DNA of 64,000 bases from Chitinophagaceae bacterium (GCA_025449935.1 JANWIJ010000042.1:54112-118111), one strand, 5' to 3'; positions 25,389 through 35,801 are shown, counted from the first letter of the stretch. The notes: a model not told the origin generated them from the letters alone. Numbers and translations are program-made.

Positions 25389-28016
25389 TTATAATACAGT
25401 TATGATTTTAGTGAGTGAGTTGGAACTTGTTTTATTCTTCACGCCCGGCTGTCCCCCACCAACACTGATCATTAGTTTTCCTTTTAATTGCTTTAATATG
25501 CCCTGCTCATTCACAACAGACAGATCCTCTGGCCGGAGCCGGAACTGTACCAGTTTGCTTTCTCCAGCTTTTAACGGAATTCTCCTGAAGCCTTTCAATG
25601 CCCTGAGTGGTGCGTGGATAGTTTTATCCAGGGTTGATACATATAACTGCACCACTTCCTCACCCTGCAGCTTCCCGGTATTGGTAACCCTTACCGTTAA
25701 CGTAACAGGCTTACCTGATTTTACAAGAGCAGGCAGGACCAGGTTATCATAGTTGAAACTTGTATAGCTTAATCCATACCCAAAAGGGTAGAGGGCATCT
25801 CCTTTAAAATAACGGTAGGTTCTGCCGGTCATATCATAACTCATGAATGCAGGCAGATCTGTATCATTTTTGTAAAAGGTCACGGGCAGCCTGCCGGCAG
25901 GGTTATAATCTCCAAACAATACATCCGCCAGGGCTGTACCGGCACTTTGTCCTCCATACCAGGCGTTCACAATAGCCGGAATATTTTCAGATTCCCAGGG
26001 TGTTGCAATAGCGCTCCCGGTCATCATGACAAAAATCACGGGTATGCCGGTTGCTTTCAATGATCTCATTAATTCTGTTTGTATCGCAGGCAACAAGATA
26101 CTGGTCCTGTCGCCACCTTTAAATCCCGGTACCGCAACCGGCATTTCTTCCCCTTCGAGTTGGGGAGAGATCCCACCGGCAAAGACAATGGCATCCGCCC
26201 CGGTGAGTCGTTTTTGTAAAGCCGTAAAATCTGTTTTTTCATAATGCCCTGACTTCAGCCGGATGGATGCATTCCCTTCCGACTGGTAGAACTCAACAAC
26301 CATTTTATAGGTACTGTCTTTCTTTACGGGTAACCGGAATTGTTTGGCACCCCAGCGGTTCCTTAGCCAGGAATCCACCACCGGTTTATTATTTATAAAA
26401 ATGCGGTACCCGTCGTCCCCTTCAATTTCAAGATTGATGATTTCATCCTTTACCGGCACCAGGCTGGTCGTGTAACGGGCTGAATAATGGATGCTGCTGA
26501 TACCGGGGGCCGGTACCTGGCCCTCTGACCAGTAATGATCAATGTCTTTTTCAATGGCCGTGTAAGCAGGCTCACCTTCCAGTTTTTCGTTGGTAAAATA
26601 TTCTGCTTTTACACCCGGTTTTTCACCAGTCCGGTAATAACGGCTGATGTCGTCATACACCATCAGGGTGTCATTGACAAAATTGATGGCCTTTTCATAT
26701 ACCACTTCCACACTATTACCCAGCTTTTCCCTGATTCCTTCCAGCACCGTCACCACGCGGGTGGGGATACCGTTGTAATTACCGAGTATTGCAATTTTAT
26801 TATCGGCATTGGGTCCGAGCACTACGATCTTTTTTATTTTTTTACTCAGTGGCAAGAACTGGTTTTCATTTTTCAGCAGCACGATCGACTGCTGTGCCAT
26901 TTTCAAAGCATGTTCCTGGTGGAGCGGGCTTTCAAGAACGTTTGAGGGTGTCTGCGCATACTTCACAATGGATGGTGGATCAAACATTCCCAGCCGGTAC
27001 CGGATCGTAAACAGCCTCCGCAGCGAGATATCCAGCTGTGTTTCTTTTATCAAACCATTCTTCACTGCATCCACCAGCGTTTTATAAACTGTTTGCCCGC
27101 ATTCCACATCCGTTCCGTGCATTACAGCATCCACGGCAGAAGTGGTGGCGTCAGTATGTGTTTTGTGATAGCGGAAAAAATCGTCGATCGCCCAGCAGTC
27201 ACTTGTTACATAACCTGTAAACTTCCATTGTTTCCGTAAAATATCGTTCATCAGCAGGTCACTCGCACAACAGGGTTGTGTGTTCACCGCATTGTACGCA
27301 CACATCACACCGGCTACATTCGCGTGCACAATTAATTCTTTGAAAGCCGGTAAGTAGGTGTCCCAGAGATCATAGGCAGAGGGATTAAAATTATCAGAAT
27401 GTCTTGATGGTTCAGGCCCGCTGTGCACCGCAAAATGTTTGGCGCAGGCGGCTGCTTTCAGGTATTTGGGATCTTCGCCCTGCAGTCCTCTTACAAAAGC
27501 TTTGGCCAGCATGGCCGTCAGGAAAGGGTCTTCGCCATAGGTTTCCTGCCCGCGACCCCAGCGGGGATCACGGAAAATATTAATGTTGGGCGTCCAGTAA
27601 GTCAACCCGAGGTATCTTTCATTTGTTCTGCCCAGTTCAATTGCTTTGTTATGAATAGCTCTTCCTTCAAGAGCTGAATAATCGGCCATCCTGTATAATG
27701 AATTCGTATCCCATGTTGCGGCCATGGCAATGGCCTGCGGGTAAGAAGTAACGCGGAAGGGCGTTCTCGCCACTCCATGCAACACTTCATTCCACCAGTC
27801 GTATGCCGGTATGCCTAAGCGTGGAATGGCGGGTGTTGCATTCAGCATCTGCGCCACTTTCTCTTCCAGGGTCAGCCGGCTTACCAGGTCATTCACTCTT
27901 TGCTCAAACGGTAGTTTATAATTCCACATGGGAAACGATTGGTAATCGTTCTGTGCTTCACCCGGCGTGGAAGTCAACAACAAAAGGACGATAATTAGTT
28001 TAACTGGAACTTTCAT
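25389..28016 (-). CDS. GH3 beta-xylosidase with PA14 insert
   Basis: 875 residues, signal peptide ending near GEAQ. The N-terminal GH3 barrel has NIFRDPRWGRGQETYGEDP and nucleophile Asp273 (YVTSDCWAI). A PA14 domain sits at about residues 460-600, inside the second GH3 domain, and a fibronectin-III-like domain ends the protein. The pattern matches PA14-bearing xylan beta-xylosidases. It probably releases xylose from xylo-oligosaccharides in the periplasm. 119 bp separate it from the GH115 gene; I see no promoter there. Confidence 0.92.
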   Translation of the reverse strand: MKVPVKLIIVLLLLTSTPGEAQNDYQSFPMWNYKLPFEQRVNDLVSRLTLEEKVAQMLNATPAIPRLGIPAYDWWNEVLHGVARTPFRVTSYPQAIAMAATWDTNSLYRMADYSALEGRAIHNKAIELGRTNERYLGLTYWTPNINIFRDPRWGRGQETYGEDPFLTAMLAKAFVRGLQGEDPKYLKAAACAKHFAVHSGPEPSRHSDNFNPSAYDLWDTYLPAFKELIVHANVAGVMCAYNAVNTQPCCASDLLMNDILRKQWKFTGYVTSDCWAIDDFFRYHKTHTDATTSAVDAVMHGTDVECGQTVYKTLVDAVKNGLIKETQLDISLRRLFTIRYRLGMFDPPSIVKYAQTPSNVLESPLHQEHALKMAQQSIVLLKNENQFLPLSKKIKKIVVLGPNADNKIAILGNYNGIPTRVVTVLEGIREKLGNSVEVVYEKAINFVNDTLMVYDDISRYYRTGEKPGVKAEYFTNEKLEGEPAYTAIEKDIDHYWSEGQVPAPGISSIHYSARYTTSLVPVKDEIINLEIEGDDGYRIFINNKPVVDSWLRNRWGAKQFRLPVKKDSTYKMVVEFYQSEGNASIRLKSGHYEKTDFTALQKRLTGADAIVFAGGISPQLEGEEMPVAVPGFKGGDRTSILLPAIQTELMRSLKATGIPVIFVMMTGSAIATPWESENIPAIVNAWYGGQSAGTALADVLFGDYNPAGRLPVTFYKNDTDLPAFMSYDMTGRTYRYFKGDALYPFGYGLSYTSFNYDNLVLPALVKSGKPVTLTVRVTNTGKLQGEEVVQLYVSTLDKTIHAPLRALKGFRRIPLKAGESKLVQFRLRPEDLSVVNEQGILKQLKGKLMISVGGGQPGVKNKTSSNSLTKIITVL

Positions 28017-28135
28017 ATAGCGTAATTTGTTATAACCAACTGCGTAACTATTCCCAACTACATTTTACCTGCATGCCATTCAGCAGGCCGCACACACCAG
28101 GGTTCAGCCGCTACCGGGCACCTATCCGCCTCAAC

Positions 28136-30694
28136 TTATTTAACAATCGTTTCCGGTGGGCCGAGATAACTTGGTTTTACTCCACCAAAATCAATTACTA
28201 ATTTTTGGAGTACTACTCCAGGATTCACCATCCAGTATTTCAAAACATGTTTTCCGGGTTTGGAAATGCGGTGATGTGAGGTTCTGACAATAATGTTGCC
28301 GGCCACCCACTGGCCCCATATTCTTACGTTATTATCCTCTTTATTCAGGCTGATGAGCTGTGGCGGGTCATCATCAATGGAAAGCGCAAATTGTAAACCT
28401 GCTTCAGCATTGTGAAAATTAAGGGTCGGAGAAAAATAACTCAGCAATTTTAAACTGTCTTTGCTGTAGGTGTAGAATTCATATTGGAGGTGTGGCGCAT
28501 TCCCCCCTGGCTTTTGCCTGGCCGCGGTAACCGGGAAGGGAGTAACAGCAGCACCCGTTTTTCCATGATCAGGTAAGATTTTCCAGCTGACTCCCTTTAC
28601 AGTTACCGCCTTTGTATAGTGCATTGCTTCGATTGATACATAGCGGTCCATTTCATAAAAGAGATTTCGTTTGGCCGGATTGGGTATGGGCTTGTCATAA
28701 ATGGTAACAGCATTTACAGTTGAATCCCGCTCAGCAGCAGTTGAAGCGCCTGGCAGGTATTGTACTACCGGAATTTTTTGCTGGGGAGGTTGTTGCCAAT
28801 AGGTATAACCGATATGCGTTTGGCTCATCATATGGTTCCATTTCCCATTATTCAGTTGATGATATTGCAGGCTGATCAGCGAGTCATTATTGTATAACTC
28901 CTTTACCTTATCCGCATAGTTATTGGCTGCGGCATACTTGTTTTGATAAGCGAACCTGTTTAGTGCTGCATGAAAATACATGTCGTATAAATTTGCCATT
29001 GCTTTTACCGGGTGCAGTACCAGTTGAAAATAAGCATCCCGCTGATCTGCAGGCAATTCTTTTTGAACTTTTTCTGCCCTGTTTAAAAGCACTTTGTATT
29101 CCCGGGCGACACGCTCAAACTCCCCGTAGTTTTCCAGGCTGTAGGTGTCAGCATCCAGCAGTTCAGGTTTTCTCCTCCCGTTGTATTTGCTGTAGGTGGA
29201 AATGATGGCGGCAATCTCTTTGCCATGCTGACTGCCAAATTGTTCCTTACTCCATTGTTCCGTGTAGCGCTGGACGTCATCCGCACCGATCTTTTCCGGG
29301 TTCCAAGCATAATCAAGGAAAAACGAAATGGGAAATTCCATCGGTTTGATATCCCCCACATTCACAATCCATATCTCTCTTGCTTTGTATTCCCAGGCCA
29401 GGTGCATTTGTTCCCACACACGCGGAATAGGATTTGTATTGAGCCATTTATAATTTCTCGGTCCGCCGACATAATCAAAATGATAATAAATTCCATAACC
29501 ACCTTTCCTGGGCTTTTCATTCAGCCCGGGCAGCTTCCGTATATTACCCCAGTTGTCATCGCATAGTAGTAAGGTTACATCATCCGGAACCCGCATGCCT
29601 TTGTCATAATAATCCTGAACTTCCTTATATAACGCCCAGAGCTGGGGTGTTTCAGCGGCTGGTTTACCGGTTACTTCTTCAATAATTTTCCGCTGGCCGG
29701 CAACAATTCTTTCCAGCAGGGCGGTAGCGGTTTCTCTTGTCATGGGTTCATCCCCATCACCCCGCATCCCCACAGTTACTATTTTTTCGTTAGTGGCTCT
29801 TTGCATCCCGCCGCGCCAGAATTCTTTTAATCCGGATTCTGTACTGTCAAAGTTCCATTTTTGTTTGCGGCCATATCTTCTCCACTCATCGTGTGCGCGC
29901 ATCAGGGGTTCATGGTGAGAGGTGCCGATTACGATCCCATACTCATCAGCCGCTTTTATATTCAATGAATCATCATCATAAAAGGCATTACCCCACATAG
30001 CCGGCCATAAATAATTCGCTTTCAGCCGGAGCATCAGTTCAAAAACTTTTTGATAGAACTGGTGGTTAAAGCCGCCAAATTTTTCTTTGGTCCAGTTGCT
30101 CAGTGCCGGGGCTTCATCATTGATAAATATTCCCCGGTATTTTACTTTCGGCGCATCAGTAATTAAGCTCCCTTTTTTTATGTATACAGACCTTTTTTTT
30201 CTTACGGGAACATCGGCCCACCAGTACCAGGGAGAAACACCCAGTTGCCTGGAAAATTCAAAGACACCATAGGCAGTTCCCCGCCTGTCGCTTCCCACGA
30301 TGACCAGGGCATTGTCAACAGCTTCCAGCGGGTTTTCGATAACCTGGATCTGGAAGGTTTCCCATTTTCCTTTTAGTCCATTAATGTCGATTTTTTTTTC
30401 GCGGACCAGTTGATTCACCAGTCCTGATTTCCCGGCAGAACCAATAATGATCAGGGTTTTTGTTCCGGGTGCAGGCAGGCAGGTCAATACCGGCTCTTTG
30501 CCGGTCACGGCATAAATATCCTGTTTCAGCAGTGAAGCAGCGATCAGTACAGCGCTTTCATCGTTGGGATCCACGCAGACCGCTATATTATCGAGTAAGA
30601 AAGAATGGGGGGAAGCTTTATCTGAAATAAGCGATTGTGCAGTGGATACCACCGCAAGCAAGAGACAACCGGTAATCGTAACAAATAATTTCAT
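28136..30694 (-). CDS. GH115 xylan alpha-1,2-glucuronidase
   Basis: 852 residues from the ATG at 30694, which opens a good signal peptide (cleavage near VSTAQS). An upstream ATG at 30730 would overlap the SDR gene and bury the leader. GH115 signatures are seen: TSHHEPLMRAHDEW, VGMRGDGDEPM and LLCDDNWGNIRKLP. Known: GH115 removes (4-O-methyl)glucuronic acid from internal as well as terminal xylose of polymeric xylan. It lies 10 bp after the SDR gene and downstream of the GH67 gene, which removes the same sugar only from chain ends. Confidence 0.94.
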   Translation of the reverse strand: MKLFVTITGCLLLAVVSTAQSLISDKASPHSFLLDNIAVCVDPNDESAVLIAASLLKQDIYAVTGKEPVLTCLPAPGTKTLIIIGSAGKSGLVNQLVREKKIDINGLKGKWETFQIQVIENPLEAVDNALVIVGSDRRGTAYGVFEFSRQLGVSPWYWWADVPVRKKRSVYIKKGSLITDAPKVKYRGIFINDEAPALSNWTKEKFGGFNHQFYQKVFELMLRLKANYLWPAMWGNAFYDDDSLNIKAADEYGIVIGTSHHEPLMRAHDEWRRYGRKQKWNFDSTESGLKEFWRGGMQRATNEKIVTVGMRGDGDEPMTRETATALLERIVAGQRKIIEEVTGKPAAETPQLWALYKEVQDYYDKGMRVPDDVTLLLCDDNWGNIRKLPGLNEKPRKGGYGIYYHFDYVGGPRNYKWLNTNPIPRVWEQMHLAWEYKAREIWIVNVGDIKPMEFPISFFLDYAWNPEKIGADDVQRYTEQWSKEQFGSQHGKEIAAIISTYSKYNGRRKPELLDADTYSLENYGEFERVAREYKVLLNRAEKVQKELPADQRDAYFQLVLHPVKAMANLYDMYFHAALNRFAYQNKYAAANNYADKVKELYNNDSLISLQYHQLNNGKWNHMMSQTHIGYTYWQQPPQQKIPVVQYLPGASTAAERDSTVNAVTIYDKPIPNPAKRNLFYEMDRYVSIEAMHYTKAVTVKGVSWKILPDHGKTGAAVTPFPVTAARQKPGGNAPHLQYEFYTYSKDSLKLLSYFSPTLNFHNAEAGLQFALSIDDDPPQLISLNKEDNNVRIWGQWVAGNIIVRTSHHRISKPGKHVLKYWMVNPGVVLQKLVIDFGGVKPSYLGPPETIVK

Positions 30695-30704
30695 CCTTGC
30701 TAAA

Positions 30705-31457
30705 CTAAAATCCGATTGAGTTTCCACCATCTACCGGCAACACAATTCCCGTCACATATTTTGCTTCGCCATTGGCGAGGTATAAGGCAGCGTTCGCAAT
30801 ATCCACGGGGTCACCTAAATGTCCCATAGGGGTCCTGCTCATCACTTTTTGTTTTCTTTCCAGGTCGCCGTTGAGGGCTTTGGCGCTCATATCGGTTGCA
30901 ATAAATCCCGGGGCTATGCAATTGACACGGATACCCAGCGGGGAAAGTTCAACCGCCATGGCCCTGGTCATGCCTTCAATCGCCGATTTGGAAGCCGTAT
31001 AAGCAATGACTTTTGGTAACCCATATTGGGAAGCCATAGAACTGATATTTATGATTGCACCTTTTCGTTTTTTCTTCATGTATTTCACGGTTTCCCTGGA
31101 CAAAGCAAAAACAGCACTGACATTGGTCAGTAAAATCTTCTGGAATTCTTCGTCTGTTACTTCAGTAAAATCTTTCTTCATATTGATGCCGGCATTGTTG
31201 ACCAGCACGTCAACCTGCCCAAACTGCCGCACTATGTCTTTTACGAGCAACGGAATACCCGCCAGGTTACCAAGGTCAAATGATATGGTATGACATAATT
31301 TGCCCAACTTTTTTTTGGCCTGGCTCAGTTTAGTCTTATCCCTTCCTATAATGATTGTTTGCAGACCATCTTCAACGAATTTCCCAGCAATAGCAAACCC
31401 AATGCCCGAGGCACCCCCCGTTACGATGGCAACCCGTTTTTTGTTTGTTGATTTCAT
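30705..31457 (-). CDS. Short-chain dehydrogenase, probable D-mannonate oxidoreductase (fructuronate reductase)
   Basis: 250 residues, classical SDR: TGGASGIG cofactor loop, NNAG, and catalytic Ser/Tyr/Lys (NISS, YTASK). Sequence type is close to gluconate 5-dehydrogenase. Set between two alpha-glucuronidase genes, with a mannonate dehydratase (UxuA) gene in the other arm and no classical UxuB present, it likely reduces fructuronate to mannonate. Other sugar-acid oxidoreductions are possible. Cytoplasmic, no leader. Confidence 0.85.
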   Translation of the reverse strand: MKSTNKKRVAIVTGGASGIGFAIAGKFVEDGLQTIIIGRDKTKLSQAKKKLGKLCHTISFDLGNLAGIPLLVKDIVRQFGQVDVLVNNAGINMKKDFTEVTDEEFQKILLTNVSAVFALSRETVKYMKKKRKGAIINISSMASQYGLPKVIAYTASKSAIEGMTRAMAVELSPLGIRVNCIAPGFIATDMSAKALNGDLERKQKVMSRTPMGHLGDPVDIANAALYLANGEAKYVTGIVLPVDGGNSIGF

Positions 31458-31497
31458 GTTTTACAATTAAAAAAGATCCCGAAATACTCACAGCTCA

Positions 31498-33663
31498 TTA
31501 ATTACCCGGGGCATACGGAAACCGGAGGTTTTTATAATACTCCAGCGTCTTATCCGGTTGCTCGTACGCGGAAGGTATTGGCATTTTCGAAAAGCCCTGG
31601 AAATAAAGCAGGCAGGCATTCCGCCACCATATTGCTTCTTTTACCTGGATAGCCAGTAACATTCTTAAATGTTCGAATCTTTCTTTGTCAACATCGTTTT
31701 CCAGCTGATTCCATTGTTGCTGCATCAACCTTGCCTGTTCAACGCCACTGTAATATTTATAGCAAAGTTCCTCCCATAAGGTTCTGCCTGATTTCATAAT
31801 ATGTTTCCAGCTTACATGATGAAACCAGAGCAGGTATTTTTCATCGCAGTCACCCGGGTCTTCATATCGATGGCGAACTTCGGCAGAATATTGGGCCAGT
31901 GCATTTGAACCGGTTGATGTCCTGTCGAAACCAATCCCGGCAGAGTCAGCGCGGTGATAATAAACCGGGTTCCAGTCAGGTCTTGGCAGGTTATCACTCC
32001 AGGGGGCAGGACCATAATGATGACCATTGCCCATGATATGATGCAATCCCAGGGGTGTCATGTAAGAAACCATGGCTTCATGGGAACTGAGCATGATCTT
32101 TTTTACCGTGCTGACCAGGAATGCTTTGTTATTAAATGTCTGCCGTATCCATTCATCAGCAATTTGTTCGCTGCTCAATTCATAGTTCCATGCCAGCCGG
32201 CCCAATGTATACCAGTTAGCCTGCCCGAAGAGATGGCCCGTCCAATTGATGTCATTTCCAATATTTGCCACCCCCGCCATACCATTCAGCGAATGATTAT
32301 ACAAACTCCCATCCACGACTTTCGCCACGGTAGCACCCTTGCCTTTTACATAAGTATCTGCCTGGAGTACTTCTTTGAACATGGGTGCTTCAAAAACAAG
32401 ATGGGTGCCTTGTCCCAGGTATTCCTGTGTTAACTGGAATTCCATCATCAGCGGAGTTTTCTCCATCGCACCGAAAAGCGGCGAAAAAGGTTCCCTGGGT
32501 TGAAAATCTATCGGGCCGTTCTTTACCTGTACCAAAACATTTTTTCTGAATTGTCCATCAAGCGGTTTGAATTCTTCGTAAGCCTGTTTGAACCGGTCAT
32601 TCGATTGCTGGCTGTATACAAATGCACGCCACATGACTATTCCCTGGTAAGGAGCAACGGCATCGGCGAGCAGGTTAGCCCCGTCGGCATGATTTCGTCC
32701 ATAATTCTGCGGCCCCGGTTGACCTTCGGAATTGGCTTTTACAAGGAAGCCTCCAAAATCAGGAATCAAAGAATAAATTTCCTTTGCTTTATTACTCCAC
32801 CAATGCTGCACGCTATCGTTCAGCGGATCGGCAGTGGATAATTTCCCGATTTCTATTGGCGCGCTGAAACGGGCCGTCAGGTAAACCCTGATGCCGTAAG
32901 GGCGGAAAATGGCAGCCAATGCAGCTACCTTTTCCAGGTAGGGCCTTGTCAGTACCATGGCGTTCGCATTTACATTTGTCAGCGATACTCCATTGATTCC
33001 AACCGATGCATTGGCCCTTGCATAGTCCTTATACCTCGGATCCCTGTAATCGGGCAACGTGTGCCAGTTCCAGATGGAAAATCCGGCATATCCTCTTTCT
33101 ACATGCCTGTCCAGGTTATCCCAATGATTTAATAAACGCAGTTGCAGGGAAGGAGAAGATTGAATAGCAAGATCAGCCAGGGACTGTTGGGTTTGCAGGA
33201 TTCGTAAAAAATGAAAAACTCCATACAACACACTTATATCGGTATTGCCCGTGATAATGATTATTCTTTTATTCCGGACGACAGCCGACCGGATGATAAA
33301 TCCTTCCTTACCCGAACTGGCCAGCAGTTCTTTTGAAATAACACGGGAAACAATATCAGAAGCGGCAGCCTTTACGGCCATAACAGAACCGTTCTGTAAC
33401 AGGTTATGCTCCGGCAGTTTTTTACCAAGAAGACCGTTTAATCCTTTTTCCAATTCTTCCTTTGCAGCCAGCAGGGTGGGGGAGGCGGCATTGATATTGA
33501 TACCGGTGACCGTCTGCCGGTAATGAGCAAGCCGTCCCGCATCATTGACTATTTTGTAACGTAACCAGAGGTCATAACCATCCTCAGCCAGCAAACAAGC
33601 CGGCACAAACAATAAAATAAATATTCCAGCTGTCTTTGTTATATCGGAAACAACCCGTTTCAA
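31498..33663 (-). CDS. GH67 alpha-glucuronidase
   Basis: 721 residues, exported (hydrophobic leader; Cys23 in VPAC may be lipidated). The catalytic set by comparison with the family is Glu313 (GFLVKANSEG) as acid and the pair Asp386 / Glu414, whose 28-residue spacing fits the family. Removes (4-O-methyl)glucuronic acid from the non-reducing end of xylo-oligosaccharides. Its ATG overlaps the stop of the LacI gene by 4 bp, so it is translationally coupled to its probable regulator. Confidence 0.94.
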   Translation of the reverse strand: MKRVVSDITKTAGIFILLFVPACLLAEDGYDLWLRYKIVNDAGRLAHYRQTVTGININAASPTLLAAKEELEKGLNGLLGKKLPEHNLLQNGSVMAVKAAASDIVSRVISKELLASSGKEGFIIRSAVVRNKRIIIITGNTDISVLYGVFHFLRILQTQQSLADLAIQSSPSLQLRLLNHWDNLDRHVERGYAGFSIWNWHTLPDYRDPRYKDYARANASVGINGVSLTNVNANAMVLTRPYLEKVAALAAIFRPYGIRVYLTARFSAPIEIGKLSTADPLNDSVQHWWSNKAKEIYSLIPDFGGFLVKANSEGQPGPQNYGRNHADGANLLADAVAPYQGIVMWRAFVYSQQSNDRFKQAYEEFKPLDGQFRKNVLVQVKNGPIDFQPREPFSPLFGAMEKTPLMMEFQLTQEYLGQGTHLVFEAPMFKEVLQADTYVKGKGATVAKVVDGSLYNHSLNGMAGVANIGNDINWTGHLFGQANWYTLGRLAWNYELSSEQIADEWIRQTFNNKAFLVSTVKKIMLSSHEAMVSYMTPLGLHHIMGNGHHYGPAPWSDNLPRPDWNPVYYHRADSAGIGFDRTSTGSNALAQYSAEVRHRYEDPGDCDEKYLLWFHHVSWKHIMKSGRTLWEELCYKYYSGVEQARLMQQQWNQLENDVDKERFEHLRMLLAIQVKEAIWWRNACLLYFQGFSKMPIPSAYEQPDKTLEYYKNLRFPYAPGN

Positions 33664-34697
33664 ATATGTTTATTTTTTTTAAGTGATGATTTGCGGATGA
33701 TCAGTTCAGAACGCACCACGATCGTTTGCGTATGCTTGATATTGGAAACGCCCTTTAAATGATTGATCAGGTTCCGGGCCGCGATTTCTCCCATATCGAT
33801 CCCCGGGTAGTGTACGGTGGTTAACTGGGGTTCCACGATCTTGCTGATGGCGTCGTTATTGAATCCCACAATCGCAATATCATCCGGGATACGGATGCCG
33901 GATTCTTTCAATGTCTGCATGCAGACCGCGGCCGAGAAATCATTTGTTATAAAAGCGCCATCGGGAAGAGGTTTCATTTTCAGAATCTGCAGGGCAGCTT
34001 CCACACCGCATTGTTCACTCAGGTCCTTTATCAGCACATAGTCTTTATTGAAGGGGATTCCATTATCATATAAAGCATCGGTATAGCCCTTGTGACGCTG
34101 TGCATACACATTTCGCTTTAAGTTGGCAGTGACCAGGACAATTCGTTTACAACCCTGTTCCACCAGGTGTTGCGTTGCCTGGTAGCCACACTTATAATTA
34201 TCAATAATGACCTTGGTGCTTTCACTTTTTTCTTCCACCCGGTCAAAGAAAATAACCGGTATACCTTTTTCTTCAAAGGATTTATAATGGTCAAGACCTT
34301 TCGTGTCAAATGCCAGCGAAGCGATGAGTCCATCCACGCGTTTATGAAAAAGGTTCAGTGCATTGGCCGCTTCCTTTTCATAGCTTTCGGAGGAGTGGGC
34401 GATGATCAGATCGTAGCCCGCTTCGGTAGTTACTTTTTCTATACCCGCCAATACGGATGTAATGAAGTTACTGTTCAATTCATGCACGATCACGCCAATC
34501 GTATTGGTCTTTTGTTTGCGCAGGCTGCTGGCAAAAGTATTGTGGCGGTAACCGAGTTCCTTTGCGGCATCCTGTATCTTCTTCCTTGTGTTTTTATTAA
34601 TGGCAGGATGGTCCTTCAACCCACGGCTTACCGTAGCCGAAGAAAGTTCCAGTTTCTGGGCGATATCGTAGATAGTTATGTCTTTTTTAGGCTTCAT
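33660..34697 (-). CDS. LacI-family transcriptional regulator 1
   Basis: 345 residues. An N-terminal helix-turn-helix (ITIYDIAQKLELSSATVSRG) with hinge helix is followed by a periplasmic-binding-protein-like effector domain. It is a close paralogue of the regulator at 34737, with near-identical DNA-binding residues. A symmetric TGCAATCGGTTGCA operator starts 3 bases before its ATG, suggesting autoregulation. It overlaps the GH67 gene. Effector unknown; a xylan breakdown product such as xylobiose or an aldobiouronic acid is likely. Confidence 0.93.
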   Translation of the reverse strand: MKPKKDITIYDIAQKLELSSATVSRGLKDHPAINKNTRKKIQDAAKELGYRHNTFASSLRKQKTNTIGVIVHELNSNFITSVLAGIEKVTTEAGYDLIIAHSSESYEKEAANALNLFHKRVDGLIASLAFDTKGLDHYKSFEEKGIPVIFFDRVEEKSESTKVIIDNYKCGYQATQHLVEQGCKRIVLVTANLKRNVYAQRHKGYTDALYDNGIPFNKDYVLIKDLSEQCGVEAALQILKMKPLPDGAFITNDFSAAVCMQTLKESGIRIPDDIAIVGFNNDAISKIVEPQLTTVHYPGIDMGEIAARNLINHLKGVSNIKHTQTIVVRSELIIRKSSLKKNKHI

Positions 34698-34699
34698 AC

Positions 34700-34713
34700 T
34701 GCAATCGGTTGCA
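34700..34713. promoter_or_regulatory. LacI-type operator before regulator 1
   Basis: TGCAATCGGTTGCA, the LacI/PurR-type pattern with central CG, lies directly upstream of the ATG at 34697. It is identical over 14 bases to the operator at 35808. Position inside the untranslated leader suggests a block to transcript elongation or to initiation. Confidence 0.8.
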
Positions 34714-34736
34714 TAAAAATCGCAAAAAAAATCAAA

Positions 34737-35771
34737 TTATGAAGTTTTGTTTTTGAGGGAAGAGCCGCGGATGATGAGATCAGATCGCAGAACAATTGAA
34801 TTGGTGGTTTTAATACTGGAGATCCTGTTCAGGTCGTTGGTCAGGCTTGTCACGGCCGCTTCACCAACGCTGTAACCCGAGTAGTTCACGGTGGTGAGAT
34901 TGGGTTCGATGACTTTGCTGATGGGATCATTGTTGAAACCGGCAAACGCGATGTCTTCCGGGATACGGATACCGGCCGCTTTTAGCCGGATCATGCAAAA
35001 AACCGCCGCCGTATCATTTGCAGAAAAAACGGCATCAGGTTTTTCCTTCATCTTTAGTATATATTCTGCGGACCTGGTACCGGATTCTTCATCCAGCTTG
35101 CTGGTATAGATAAGTTTTTCCTCAAAGGATATTTTATGGTCTTTGAGGGCCTGTTTGTATCCTTTTACCCTTTCCGCGTACACGTTCCGGAGCAGGTTGC
35201 CGGCCAGGTGCATGATTCGCCTGGAACCGTTGTCTATTAAGTGTTTCGTGACATTATAAGCAGCCTGGTAATTGTCGATAATGATGCTGGTGCTGTCGGG
35301 GTGCGGCCAGGTACGGTCGAAAAAAACAACTGGTATGCCCTTCCGGAAGAAAGGTTGAAGGTGATCGATGTTCTCCGTATTATAAGCGAGCGAGACCAGC
35401 AATCCATCCACCCGTTTATTAAACATAGTGTGAGCATTGGTTACTTCGTTCGATACTTCTTCAAGTGAATGACTGATAATCAGGTTATAACCCTCCCGGT
35501 TCGCCGCGTCCTGCATACCGGCTAAAACACTGGCCACAAAATAGCTGTTTAGCCTGGGCACTATAACCCCGATGGTGTGGGTTTTCCTGCTCCGTAAGCT
35601 GCTGGCAAATGTATTGGAGCGATACCCGAGCGCCTTTGCCGCCTCAGCGATTTTTTTTCTTGTGTTCTTATTAATGGCGGGATGGTCCTTCAATCCCCGG
35701 CTCACGGTGGTGGCAGAAATGTTCAGATGCCTGGCGATATCATATATAGTTATATCCTTGTCCGGAGTCAT
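34737..35771 (-). CDS. LacI-family transcriptional regulator 2
   Basis: 344 residues from the ATG at 35771. This start matches the N-terminus of the paralogue; a longer frame to 35822 would run through the operator. Same HTH (ITIYDIARHLNISATTVSRG) and binding domain as regulator 1. Divergent from susC, with an operator 36 bp upstream of its start. Two regulators with matching DNA-recognition helices probably compete for the same sites while sensing different sugars. Activator or repressor role is not visible. Confidence 0.92.
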   Translation of the reverse strand: MTPDKDITIYDIARHLNISATTVSRGLKDHPAINKNTRKKIAEAAKALGYRSNTFASSLRSRKTHTIGVIVPRLNSYFVASVLAGMQDAANREGYNLIISHSLEEVSNEVTNAHTMFNKRVDGLLVSLAYNTENIDHLQPFFRKGIPVVFFDRTWPHPDSTSIIIDNYQAAYNVTKHLIDNGSRRIMHLAGNLLRNVYAERVKGYKQALKDHKISFEEKLIYTSKLDEESGTRSAEYILKMKEKPDAVFSANDTAAVFCMIRLKAAGIRIPEDIAFAGFNNDPISKVIEPNLTTVNYSGYSVGEAAVTSLTNDLNRISSIKTTNSIVLRSDLIIRGSSLKNKTS

Positions 35772-35801
35772 CCAACAAATAAAAGCAGCATTTTTCAAAA
35801 A

